Origin: Novosphingobium ginsenosidimutans
Lineage (GTDB): Bacteria; Pseudomonadota; Alphaproteobacteria; Sphingomonadales; Sphingomonadaceae
NCBI RefSeq assembly: GCF_007954425.1
Contig: NZ_CP042345.1
Location: 2,664,001 to 2,728,000, forward strand
Length of the DNA: 64,000 nucleotides
Direction of reading: 5' to 3'
Both the position numbers and the translations under genes were made by a program. The notes under the pieces were generated by a model that saw only the letters and a list, made by a program, of their open reading frames with translations, had not been told where the DNA came from and ran no database searches. This document shows positions 37,420-46,156 of this stretch, in pieces. Positions within the stretch are counted from its first letter, which is position 1. Each line of letters starts with the position of its first letter.

Positions 37420-38610
37420 ATGCAGAAAGTCGACCCGAACGCCCCGGAAGCGCTTGCCGACCGCCCGGCGTTTCACAGCCAGCTGCGCAACTACGGCGTC
37501 TCGCTTTCCGCCGATGGCGGCTTCTATCTTGCGGCGGGCTTCGACATCGTAAAGGAAGTGCTGGAAGATCACGCACACTTTTCAAAGGAGTGGGGCAGTC
37601 AGCTAGCGCCGATGGAGCGCGGTGTTGCGCTGAATCAGGATCCGCCAGACTTCCATGCGTTCAGGCGCCTCTACAACGCCTAAATGTCACCAGCTGGAGT
37701 CAAGCGCTGGGCCGGGGACTGCGCGCGCATTGCCCATGAGGCGATCGACTCCTTCGAGGCGTTCGGCTCGGGCGACCTCCAGCATCTGTTTGGGAAACCC
37801 GTGCCGGCAAAGGTTGCCGCACGGGCAATCGGTTTCCCGGAGGAGCCGGTCGAGATGTACCGGCGTTGGACTGATTCTTTCCTCGACGCAATGATCCGCG
37901 ATCCTGGGGCGCAGCAACGCGTCATCGCCGAGATGTACGCCTTTTTCGATGAGCAGTTTGAGCTCAAGCGCCAGAAATTGCGCGAAGCCGGAGTCGACGA
38001 GCCCGCATCGACCCATGTCGGCACTGTTCTCGACGACAGCCTCACGTCGGTCCTGATGACGACGCCTTATCGCGGGCGCTACCTCACCAATGACGAACTG
38101 CGCCGCACCATCCGCGGCTTCTTTGTCGGTGGGGTGGATACGACCGGCGCGCTTATGCTCAATACCCTGTATCGCCTGCTCGAGCAGCCACCACTTTGGC
38201 AGCAGGTAAAGGCTGATCCCGCGCTGATCGATGTAGCTATCGAAGAATCGCTGCGTCTCGAGCCGCCAGCCATGGGGATGTTCCGCGGCACCCCGCGTCA
38301 GGTTACCATAGCAGGCGAGACAATTCCTGAAGGCTCCCGAGTGCTGTTTTCGGTTCTCAGTGCCAACCGCGATCCGGCCCATTTCAGCGACCCTGACATA
38401 TTCCGGCTTGACCGCAAGGATGAGCGGCACATCGCATTCGGCAGCGGTGCGCATTTCTGTCCCGGCGCCTGGACCGCCCGGATGGAAGCAAGAATCGCGC
38501 TGCGTATCTTGATCGAGAGACTGCCGAATCTGCGTTTGACGGGACCCATCCAGTACTTCGATGCAATCAACTTCTGGATCGTGCGGCATTTTCCCGCCGC
38601 GTGGAACTGA
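37420..38610 (+). pseudogene. cytochrome P450 interrupted by an in-frame stop
   Basis: One continuous frame encodes a P450 of about 396 residues, except for a TAA at 37681-37683. Residues 1-87 (start MQKVDPNAPEALADRP, end DFHAFRRLYNA) are the B-C helix region; after the TAA an ATG starts the remaining 308 residues (MSPAGVKRWAGDCARIAHEA). Together they fit the usual block RRLxNxxFSPxxVxRW without gap or frameshift. The rest is intact: I-helix GFFVGGVDTTGA, the ExxR motif in EESLRLEPP, and the heme Cys in FGSGAHFCPGAW. A single base change could have made the stop. Without readthrough the protein would be cut; a second-start fragment lacking helices A-C should not bind heme properly. Confidence 0.75.
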
Positions 38611-38817
38611 CCCGCAATGGGCTTGTGTTGTGAGCGAGGCGATGCAGGAGACGCGAGCAGTCAACCGTGTGGGCTAAGGCCAAGCGTCTTGAAAGAAGAG
38701 AGCGGACCGACAGGATCAGCAACGCGATGCGTCGAGCAATTCAGGACCAGGTCGTCACCGCGCATTTTGCCAGGACCGAGTGAGCGCCGCCAAGGGCACA
38801 TGGAGAGCATTTAACCG

Positions 38818-40422
38818 ATGTCCGCTTGGGACTACATCATTGTCGGAGCGGGTTCGGCGGGCTGCGTGCTTGCTGAACGGCTTTCCGCGGATCCCGCGAA
38901 CCGCGTGCTGCTGCTCGAGGCTGGACCGCCCGACCACAGTCCGTTCATCCACATGCCTCGCGGTGTCGGCAAGCTCTACGGCGACCCGCGCCACGTGTGG
39001 TACTTCCAGACCGAGGCACATGACAACATTCCGTCCGAGACATGGCTACGCGGCAAGATGCTCGGCGGCTCGTCCTCGATCAACGGAATGATGTACTTCC
39101 GCGGCCAGCCGCAGGACTACGATGGCTGGGAGGCGCTCGGCGCGCACGGCTGGGGCTGGGATGAGATGAGCGCGGCGTTCCGCGCGATGGAAAACCACGA
39201 ACTTGGTGATGATGGCGTGCGCGGCACCGGTGGGCCGCTCGGCATTTCAATCGAACGCGAGCGCAATCCGCTGACCGAGGCGTTCATCAAAGCGGGTGAG
39301 CAGATGGGTGTGCCTCGGGTCGAGGACCTCAATCAGCCGCGACAGGAAGGCGTGGGCTACGCTCCTCGCACGATCCGCAAAGGGCGGCGACAGAGCACGG
39401 CACAAACCTTTCTCAAGGCCGCCGCTGGACGCCCCAATCTCAGAGTCGAGACCGGTGTCGCGGTTGACAAGGTCCTGTTTGATGGCGCCCGGGCCAGCGG
39501 CGTCGTCACAGTCGCGACCGAGGGGGCGCCGGCGCGGACTTTCGAGGCAGATGGGGAGGTGATCCTCTCCGCCGGTGCACTGATGTCCCCGCAGATCCTT
39601 CAGCGCTCGGGCATCGGAGCGGACGAGCATCTAGGCTCGCTCGGTATCCCGGTCCTGGTCAATAGCCCGGGCGTAGGCAAGCACATGCTCGAGCATCGGC
39701 TGTTCGGAATGCACTATGGGCTGACAGTGCCATGGAGTCATAATCTGCAGCTGCGCGGTGTGCGCGCGATCGCCAACGGCCTGCGGTGGTTTCTGACCCG
39801 GACCGGGCCAATGGCGGTCGCTTACGGGACTGTGGGTGCCTTCGCACGCGTGCTTGCGGAATCAGACACACCCGACATCGAGATCCTCTTTTCACCCGTA
39901 GTCGCCTTGCCTGACAAAAGCGGGCAACTCGCCGTGGATCGGACGCATAGTGTCACCCTGTTCGGCTATCCGTTGCGTTCACGCAGTGAGGGCTCGGTCC
40001 GCATTGCCTCTCGAAATCCGCTAGCTCCGGCGCGCATTCGAGCAGGCTATCTTTCCGATCCATACGATTGTGCCGTGACCATTGCGATGCATCGGTTTAT
40101 CCGCAATTGGATGCAGCAGCCGGCGATCGCCTCGATGATTGAAGGGGAACGCGAGCCGAGCCGTTCACTGCGCACCGACGAAGACATTCTGTACGCCTAT
40201 CGCACGGCCGGGCAGGCTGGTTACCATGCCTGTGGCACTTGCCGGATGGGCAACTTCCCCGATGCGGTACTCGACAACAAGCTCCGCGTGCGCGGGGTCG
40301 CGGGACTTAGAGTGGTGGATGGATCAATCATGCCGACAATGGTCTCGGCCAATACCAATGGTCCGATAATGGCGTCGGCTTGGCGAGCCTCTTCGCTGAT
40401 TCTTGACGGGAGGAACCGATAG
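38818..40422 (+). CDS. GMC family FAD oxidoreductase (choline dehydrogenase-like)
   Basis: The 534-residue protein starts behind GGAGAG. The FAD-binding motif is YIIVGAGSAGCVLAERL at the N-terminus, followed by LLLEAGP and the second GMC signature LRGKMLGGSSSINGMMYFRG near residue 80; the active-site His470 is in HACGTCRMG and Asn514 in SANTNGPIMAS. It oxidises a primary or secondary alcohol to aldehyde or ketone, passing electrons to a quinone or other acceptor. No signal peptide is seen. Its TAG stop overlaps the likely start of the TetR regulator. It may act on an alcohol made by the neighbouring P450s. Confidence 0.92.
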   Translation: MSAWDYIIVGAGSAGCVLAERLSADPANRVLLLEAGPPDHSPFIHMPRGVGKLYGDPRHVWYFQTEAHDNIPSETWLRGKMLGGSSSINGMMYFRGQPQDYDGWEALGAHGWGWDEMSAAFRAMENHELGDDGVRGTGGPLGISIERERNPLTEAFIKAGEQMGVPRVEDLNQPRQEGVGYAPRTIRKGRRQSTAQTFLKAAAGRPNLRVETGVAVDKVLFDGARASGVVTVATEGAPARTFEADGEVILSAGALMSPQILQRSGIGADEHLGSLGIPVLVNSPGVGKHMLEHRLFGMHYGLTVPWSHNLQLRGVRAIANGLRWFLTRTGPMAVAYGTVGAFARVLAESDTPDIEILFSPVVALPDKSGQLAVDRTHSVTLFGYPLRSRSEGSVRIASRNPLAPARIRAGYLSDPYDCAVTIAMHRFIRNWMQQPAIASMIEGEREPSRSLRTDEDILYAYRTAGQAGYHACGTCRMGNFPDAVLDNKLRVRGVAGLRVVDGSIMPTMVSANTNGPIMASAWRASSLILDGRNR

Positions 40423-41087
40423 GCGCCGCGCCAGGCCTGTCTGCGCAACAAGCCGTCGAGGGTGCTCGTCGCCGGCGGCGGTCGCGCGCCGACGTCAACC
40501 AGCGCATCCACGATGCCGCGCGAAGGCTCTTTGCCGAACTTGGCTATCATGGCGCAACCACGCGCGAGATTGCGCGGGTTGCCGATGTGTCAGAAACTCT
40601 GCTGTTTCGCTACTATGGCAACAAGGCAGTTCTCTTCGATGAAGTCGTGCTGCAACCGTTCAACCGCCTGCTCCAAGACTTCCTTGCGCAGCGCCCGACC
40701 AGCACCGATCCGCGTGCCGACGAGCACTTCATCTTTACGGCGGTCTATGATCTGATCGAGCAGAACCGTGCACTGTTTACTGCGCTGCTTTCGGCGCGCG
40801 GGCCACGGGAAGAGGCTGGTTCCATGCCACAGTTCGAAGGGCTGGTTTCGTTTTTCCGCGCCGGCACGGCCGAACAACTCCAGAAGTATGCCGACCGCGG
40901 CGAGGTACCGTCTTTCGATGTTGGACTCGGGCTGAGGTTGGCGTTCGGAATGCTCGCTGCTTCGGTCCTGCTGCGCGACTGGCTCTTTCCCGAAGGTGCT
41001 CCGTCGAACGACCAGATTGTTTCACTGCTTGAGGGCATGGTCGGACGTGCCCTCGATCCGGGCCCTGGAACGGTACTGTCCGATTGA
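40419..41087 (+). CDS. TetR family regulator with a non-standard start codon
   Basis: The frame is open from a TGA at 40404. It encodes a clear TetR DNA-binding domain (RIHDAARRLFAELGYHG, then TTREIARVADVSETLLFRYY) with positions 30-75 of the 222-residue chain, followed by an all-helical ligand domain to ...VGRALDPGPGTVLSD. No ATG, GTG or TTG occurs before the GTG at 40587, which would delete most of the DNA-binding domain. The only well-placed start is ATA 40419, five bases after GGAGG, overlapping the TAG stop of the GMC gene; CTG 40437 is another option but has no ribosome site. It lies just upstream of a 24-bp palindrome and two P450 genes, which it probably controls. Confidence 0.72.
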   Translation: MGAAPGLSAQQAVEGARRRRRSRADVNQRIHDAARRLFAELGYHGATTREIARVADVSETLLFRYYGNKAVLFDEVVLQPFNRLLQDFLAQRPTSTDPRADEHFIFTAVYDLIEQNRALFTALLSARGPREEAGSMPQFEGLVSFFRAGTAEQLQKYADRGEVPSFDVGLGLRLAFGMLAASVLLRDWLFPEGAPSNDQIVSLLEGMVGRALDPGPGTVLSD

Positions 41088-41104
41088 CCCGGCGACCCCC
41101 AGCA

Positions 41105-41128
41105 CTTATGTAGTGATCACTGTATAAG
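41105..41128. promoter_or_regulatory. 24-bp palindrome, candidate TetR operator
   Basis: CTTAT-GT-AGTGATCACT-GT-ATAAG is a palindrome with perfect arms CTTAT/ATAAG and a perfect AGTGATCACT centre; only the two GT pairs break symmetry. It begins 18 bases after the TetR stop and ends 16 bases before the first intact P450 start. Size and symmetry suit a TetR dimer. The overlapping TATAAG could serve as a -10 box. I infer repression of the P450 genes by the adjacent regulator. Confidence 0.65.
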
Positions 41129-41144
41129 AGAGGATGGGCTGAAA

Positions 41145-42383
41145 ATGACAACCCCACTACGGATCGAGGAATTCGACGACACCGCGTACGACCCGTTCAC
41201 ATCCGACGAGGTCAACTTCGGTGATGATCTCGATCCCTATCCGCGCATTCACGCCTTGCGTGCGGGGGGGGCAGTCATCCCCGGGTCGTACCGCGAGCAC
41301 ATGGGGTACCCTTGCTTTTACGGAGATGGGCCGAAATTCACGGTTCTGGGAAGTAGCGAAGCGGAAGAGGTCCTCACCGACGCATCGCGCTTCTCCAACT
41401 CGGGCTACCGGCCTACGCTAGGCACCACGTTTGGGATGGGCAGCATCAGTACGCTTGACAATCCCGAGCATGGACGGTGGCGGCGAATATTCCAGAAGAT
41501 CTTCCTACCCCAGTACGTGCGCACCTGGGGCACCACCATAGTCGATCCGGTGGTGGATGGCCTCATGGCCAGGTTCCTTCCGCGCGGCTCGGCAGACCTC
41601 GTGGAAGAATTCACGCAGCGCTACCCGTTCGAGGTTATCTACCACCAACTCGACTTGCCAGCGAGTGACGTCCATACATTCCAGCGCCTGGCAATCGGCC
41701 AGACCGATTATGTCCATATGGCGCAGGCGCAGGAGGCGGGTGTCAAGCTCGGCCACTATTTCCGTGCGCTCATTGATGCACGACGGGCCGAGCCCGGCGA
41801 AGATCTGGTCAGCCTCCTTGCCACTACCGAGGTTGATGGTGAGCACTTGCCAGAAATCGTCCTGGTCTCGTTCCTGCGCCAGCTGATGAACGCGGCAGGC
41901 GACACCACCTATCGTGGTACCAGCGTGCTGCTCACCGCGTTGCTGCGCAATCCGGACCAGTTGGCCGCGATCCGCGCCGATCGTAGCCTTATACCTGCCG
42001 CGATCGAAGAAGCGCTGCGCTGGGATGGACCTGTGCTGTCCCAACTTCGCGTTGCGATCCAGGATACGGTCGTGGGCGGGGTTCATATCCCTGCGGGGGC
42101 GTCTCTGGATGTGCTCGCCGGTGCCGCAAACCGCGACCCGGATGTCTACAAGGATCCCGACCGTTTCGATATCTTCCGCGACCGGCGTCCGCATTTTTCA
42201 TTCTCGCGAGGACCGCATATCTGCGTCGGTCAGCATTTGGCCAAGGTGGAAATGACGCGTGCGCTCCACGCTGTGCTGGACAAGCTGCCAGGGCTGCGTC
42301 TCGATCCCCAGCGCCCAGCTCCGGAAATCCGAGGCATGATGATGCGGGTGCCCGCCCACATTCATGTGCTTTTCGACGCCTGA
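41145..42383 (+). CDS. cytochrome P450 (first intact of two)
   Basis: The protein has 412 residues. The I-helix oxygen-binding motif reads LMNAAGDTTYRG near residue 250, the ExxR motif is EEALRWDGP near 285, and the heme ligand Cys360 is in FSFSRGPHICVGQHLA. It is soluble, with no membrane anchor, like other bacterial class I P450s that need a ferredoxin and reductase; neither gene is in the window. The N-terminal half keeps the C-helix motif HGRWRRIFQKIFLP. It starts right behind the palindrome and is followed 32 bases on by a second P450 gene, so both are probably one operon. Substrate is unknown. Confidence 0.93.
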   Translation: MTTPLRIEEFDDTAYDPFTSDEVNFGDDLDPYPRIHALRAGGAVIPGSYREHMGYPCFYGDGPKFTVLGSSEAEEVLTDASRFSNSGYRPTLGTTFGMGSISTLDNPEHGRWRRIFQKIFLPQYVRTWGTTIVDPVVDGLMARFLPRGSADLVEEFTQRYPFEVIYHQLDLPASDVHTFQRLAIGQTDYVHMAQAQEAGVKLGHYFRALIDARRAEPGEDLVSLLATTEVDGEHLPEIVLVSFLRQLMNAAGDTTYRGTSVLLTALLRNPDQLAAIRADRSLIPAAIEEALRWDGPVLSQLRVAIQDTVVGGVHIPAGASLDVLAGAANRDPDVYKDPDRFDIFRDRRPHFSFSRGPHICVGQHLAKVEMTRALHAVLDKLPGLRLDPQRPAPEIRGMMMRVPAHIHVLFDA

Positions 42384-42415
42384 CGTCCAGGACCAGCAGA
42401 CGAGGGAGGCCCGCA

Positions 42416-43639
42416 ATGTCTACGCCGATCGAGCCGTCGCTTGCCCGGCGGCCTGACCATGTGCCTGAGGCCCTGGTGGTAGATTTTGATTTCTACGAGT
42501 TGCCCGGATCGGACGAGGACATTCAGACCGCCTACCGCCAGTTTCAGGTGCAAGGCCCGGATATCTTCTGGACTCCCCGAAACGGAGGCCATTGGGTCGC
42601 AACCCGGGCGGATGACATCCTGGTGATGCAGAAGGATCACCAGCGCTTCTCCTATCGCCACATCACCCTGCCGCCGATGCCCGAGGTGGCCCCGCGGCAA
42701 ATACCGCTCGAGATCGATCCTCCGCAGCACGCGCATTATCGCCGGCCGCTCATGCAGGCGCTTCAACCTGCGGCAGTGGCAAAGCTCGAGCAGGGCGTTC
42801 ATGACGTTGCCGTCGAGGCTATCGAGCGGCTCCTACCCTTGGGCGAATGCGAGTTCGTCGAGAACTTTGCCAAAGTGCTGCCGATCCACGTGTTCCTTCG
42901 CATGGTGAACCTGCCGCTCGAGGACAAGAATTTCCTGCTGCCGATCGCAGAGGATTCGGTACGAGGCCGCAATGCCGAAACGCGCTTCAAGTCTATGGTG
43001 GCTATGGGCGCCTATCTGCAAAAGTGGGTGAATGAGCGACGTGAAGCACCGGGGGACGACCTTCTCACGCAAATTGTCAACGTCGAGATCAACGGTCAGC
43101 GCATCTCGCATGATGAAGCGATTTCCTATGCGGCGCTTGTCCTCTTCGGTGGGCTCGACACGGTTGCGGGCATGCTCTCGTTCTTCGCGCGCCATCTCGC
43201 GACTCATGATGTGCAGCGCCGCCAGATTGTCGAACGCCTCGACGACGATGCTTTTCTCAAACGTGCAATCGAGGAACTGATCCGCCGGCATGGTATGGCG
43301 AACACCGCACGCGTGGTGACCCATGATTTCGAGTACAAAGGCGTGAGGTTCCGGGCCGGTGATCGGTTGCTGCCTCCCAATCTTCTGGTGGGCATCGACG
43401 ACAGGCTCAACCCGGATCCACTGACTGTCGATTTTGCGCGGGAAGGGGGCATCCATGCCGCCTTTGGCAACGGGCCCCATGCCTGTCCCGGCGCTAGCCT
43501 GGCTCGCCGTGAGCTGCGCATCTTCCTGAGAGAATGGCTGAGCCGCATTCCCGAGTTCCGGATCAAGGCTGGGACTAAACCTGTCATGGCGACGGGCATG
43601 GTAAACGGCATCCTCAAGCTCGAGCTCGCCTGGTCGTGA
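42416..43639 (+). CDS. cytochrome P450 (CYP101-like, second intact of two)
   Basis: The protein has 407 residues and GGGAGG before the ATG. The I-helix motif is VLFGGLDTVAGML near residue 240, the ExxR motif EELIRRHGM near 288, and the heme Cys357 is in AFGNGPHACPGASLAR. The GGLDT motif and the sequence VTHDFEYKGVRFRAGDRLL resemble CYP101, the camphor hydroxylase family, and its sphingomonad relatives, which act on terpenoid or steroid-like rings. I infer hydroxylation of a bulky alicyclic substrate. It is the second gene after the palindrome and is followed by a KstD-like flavoprotein gene 145 bases on. Confidence 0.91.
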   Translation: MSTPIEPSLARRPDHVPEALVVDFDFYELPGSDEDIQTAYRQFQVQGPDIFWTPRNGGHWVATRADDILVMQKDHQRFSYRHITLPPMPEVAPRQIPLEIDPPQHAHYRRPLMQALQPAAVAKLEQGVHDVAVEAIERLLPLGECEFVENFAKVLPIHVFLRMVNLPLEDKNFLLPIAEDSVRGRNAETRFKSMVAMGAYLQKWVNERREAPGDDLLTQIVNVEINGQRISHDEAISYAALVLFGGLDTVAGMLSFFARHLATHDVQRRQIVERLDDDAFLKRAIEELIRRHGMANTARVVTHDFEYKGVRFRAGDRLLPPNLLVGIDDRLNPDPLTVDFAREGGIHAAFGNGPHACPGASLARRELRIFLREWLSRIPEFRIKAGTKPVMATGMVNGILKLELAWS

Positions 43640-43784
43640 CCCTGTCGGGGCGGGGCGGCCAGCATCGCAGGCGCGATGACCCGAGGCGACCTGCAGCCAG
43701 GGACTGGTGATTGGCGATGGTGCGGTTAGCGTAATCCCTCGCAAAGTCCCGCCTAAGACCGGTGGGCAAGGAGAATGGCCTGCC

Positions 43785-45524
43785 ATGGCGATCGTCAATC
43801 CGCCACTCGAAGCTGAATACGATCTCGTAATCGTCGGATCGGGGGGAGGCTCGGTACCAGCTGCGCTTGTAGCAAAGCAGCAGGGAAGGACTGCGGTTAT
43901 CCTTGAGAAAGAGACCCGCTTTGGCGGTTCGACCAGTTTTTCGGGTGGCGTCTGGTGGATCCCCAACAACAGCCTGCTGCGCGAGGCGGGGATTGCCGAC
44001 AGCTTCGAACGCTCACGCGAGTACTTTGACAGTTGCGTCACGTATTCAGGGCCGGCAGTTACACCTCAACGAAGGGATGCGTTCCTCAAGGCGGCACCGC
44101 GGATGCTCGACTGGCTGCGCGACAAGGGCCTGAAAGTCCGTCGACCGCGCGATGATTGGCCCGACTACTACGACAATCTGCCAGGCGGCGAGCCGCAGGG
44201 CCGTTCGATCATGCCCGAACCTTTGAACCTTCGTGAATTGGGTCAGTGGGAGGATCATCTGGCGATTTACCCGCCAATGGCATCCCTGCCCATGCCCGCC
44301 GAGGAATATCCCACGCTGTTCCTGATGAAGCGGACCTGGGCGGGCAAGCGAAAGGCGCTGCGCATGGCTTGGCTCATGCTTCGTGACCGGCTGACAGGCA
44401 GGCAGACGGTTGGCAACGGCTCGGCGATCCAGGGACGAATGCTCCAGATCGCACTCCGCGAAGGGCTTGAAATCCAGCTAGGCAGTCCGGCGCGCCAATT
44501 GATCGTCGAGGGCGGTAAGGTCACGGGCGTGATGATCGAGCGCGATGGGAAATCGATACCGGTTCGAGCCCGACAGGGCGTGCTCGTTAACGTCGGCGGG
44601 TTTTCGCGCAACAAGTCATTCCGACAGAAGGTGACCGACGGCCCGACGACCGATGAGTGGACTAGCGCGAACCCGGGCGACACCGGCGAGATGGTCCAGG
44701 CGATGATCGACATTGGCGCAGCGACCGATTGCCTCGACACCGCCTGGTGGGTCGTTACTTCGCGCAACACCAACGGCGAGTGGCCAGAAGGGGCGATTTG
44801 GAAGGACGGGCGCGTGTTCCCGTTCATGCACCACCTCGACCTCAGCATGCCACACTCGATCATGGTCGACCAAAATGGTCGTCGCGTCGCTGACGAGGCC
44901 GGTGCCTACATGGAGATCGGCGAGCGGATATACCAGCGCAACCGCGAGACAGGGGGCAGGGCGGTACCCTGCTGGGTGATCTTCGAGAAGCGCCATCGCG
45001 AGCGATACCCCTGGGGCGCGATGCCGCCCGGCAAGACGCCGCGGTCCTGGCTCGACAGCGGCTACATGAAGAAAGCCGATACGCTCGAGGAACTCGCGGA
45101 ACTCTGCGGTATAGATCCGCACGGACTGGTTGCCGAAGCACAGCGGTTCAATCGGTTTTGCGATACCGGGGTGGACGAGGATTTTGGCAGAGGCTGCCGC
45201 CGCTTCGACAAGCTCCATGGCGATCCGACGGTCAAGCCGAACCCCAGTCTTGGCAAGGTGGAGCAGGGACCGTTTTATGCCGTCGCGATCTATCCTGGCG
45301 ATGTCGGCACCGCGGGCGGCGTTGTCACCGACGAGTACGCGCGCGTCCTCAAGGATGATGGATCGATAATTCCGGGCCTCTACGCCACCGGCAACTCGAC
45401 AGCATCGGTCTTCGGTCGTTGCTACCCGGCGGCAGGGGCGAGTATCGGCGCGTCATTCACCTTTGGCTTCATCGCCGCGCATCACGCAACAGGGTCGAAC
45501 GAGTTGGAACGCATCATCGCCTGA
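43785..45524 (+). CDS. FAD-dependent oxidoreductase, 3-ketosteroid delta1-dehydrogenase-like
   Basis: I choose the ATG ten bases after AAGGAGA, giving 579 residues. The FAD-binding motif is YDLVIVGSGGGSVPAA near residue 12; GGSTSFSGGVWWIPNN and, near the C-terminus, FYAVAIYPGDVGTAGGVVTD, then GLYATGNSTASVFGRCYPAA, are close in pattern to KstD enzymes that introduce a C1-C2 double bond in 3-ketosteroids. The C-terminal Tyr of PFYAVAIYPGD corresponds to a catalytic Tyr of KstD. Other FAD-binding-2 dehydrogenases, such as those acting on fumarate-like enones, share these motifs, so the substrate is not certain. It follows two P450 genes on the same strand. Confidence 0.85.
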   Translation: MAIVNPPLEAEYDLVIVGSGGGSVPAALVAKQQGRTAVILEKETRFGGSTSFSGGVWWIPNNSLLREAGIADSFERSREYFDSCVTYSGPAVTPQRRDAFLKAAPRMLDWLRDKGLKVRRPRDDWPDYYDNLPGGEPQGRSIMPEPLNLRELGQWEDHLAIYPPMASLPMPAEEYPTLFLMKRTWAGKRKALRMAWLMLRDRLTGRQTVGNGSAIQGRMLQIALREGLEIQLGSPARQLIVEGGKVTGVMIERDGKSIPVRARQGVLVNVGGFSRNKSFRQKVTDGPTTDEWTSANPGDTGEMVQAMIDIGAATDCLDTAWWVVTSRNTNGEWPEGAIWKDGRVFPFMHHLDLSMPHSIMVDQNGRRVADEAGAYMEIGERIYQRNRETGGRAVPCWVIFEKRHRERYPWGAMPPGKTPRSWLDSGYMKKADTLEELAELCGIDPHGLVAEAQRFNRFCDTGVDEDFGRGCRRFDKLHGDPTVKPNPSLGKVEQGPFYAVAIYPGDVGTAGGVVTDEYARVLKDDGSIIPGLYATGNSTASVFGRCYPAAGASIGASFTFGFIAAHHATGSNELERIIA

Positions 45525-45645
45525 ATGGCGGCGGGCGGGCCTGAGCTTGCACATGGCAACCGGCCGCTGCTCTCTCTCGACGTTCTGAGAGCAGCGACCG
45601 ATTGGTTCTGTCGAGGCGTAGGGCCAAATCGAGGCCGAGATGCGA

Positions 45646-46128
45646 TCAGGTCGCCTGGAAGGTGCTGCCCTCAACGCCAGCAAACATGGCTCGTCCGCCC
45701 TCTTCCAACCGGATGTATTCAAGATAGTGTCCGAGGGATTGCGTCGTATCGACATAGAGATAGTCGAGGGCGCCGGGCATCTCGCCTTCCATCGCAATTG
45801 CAGTGCCGCCTTCGACGTGTGCAGCCCTGATTGCCGAGAGTTCGGCCTTGCTATCGACCAGCATGCCAAAATGATGATGTCGAACGACGAAGTCCTGCCG
45901 ACCGGCGATCCAGTTCGCGTAGAGCTCGACGGCATCGCCGACAGGTTCGATCAGCTCGATCATCGTCTGCTGCGCGAAGGCGAGCGAGATCCGCATAAAG
46001 CCGCCCGGCGGGTCCATCCTGCTAAAGGCGCCAGTACCGAACCTTTCGCGAAACAGCGCTTCCGCCCGGGCAACGTCGTTCGTTACGTAGGCGATCTGAA
46101 AAATCCTGTCCAACAGGGGAACGGTCAT
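45646..46128 (-). CDS. VOC (glyoxalase/bleomycin resistance) family protein
   Basis: The start is the ATG nine bases after GGAG; starts up to 24 bases earlier are possible. The 160-residue protein has a beta-alpha-beta-beta-beta pattern: FQIAYVTNDVARAEALFRE, MIELIEPVGD, then HHHFGMLVDSKAELSAIRAA and LGHYLEYIRLEEGG. His and Glu in HHHFG and YLEYI are possible metal ligands. The superfamily includes lyases, dioxygenases and isomerases, so no reaction can be named. It is downstream of a sulfotransferase gene on the same strand, 28 bases away. Confidence 0.82.
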   Translation of the reverse strand: MTVPLLDRIFQIAYVTNDVARAEALFRERFGTGAFSRMDPPGGFMRISLAFAQQTMIELIEPVGDAVELYANWIAGRQDFVVRHHHFGMLVDSKAELSAIRAAHVEGGTAIAMEGEMPGALDYLYVDTTQSLGHYLEYIRLEEGGRAMFAGVEGSTFQAT

Positions 46129-46156
46129 CGCGGTTGTCTCCATTGAGCACATGGTG

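Noticed and set aside
42833..44041. Open frame of 402 codons on the - strand
   Set aside because: Antisense to a P450 and a flavoprotein gene, both with intact motifs.
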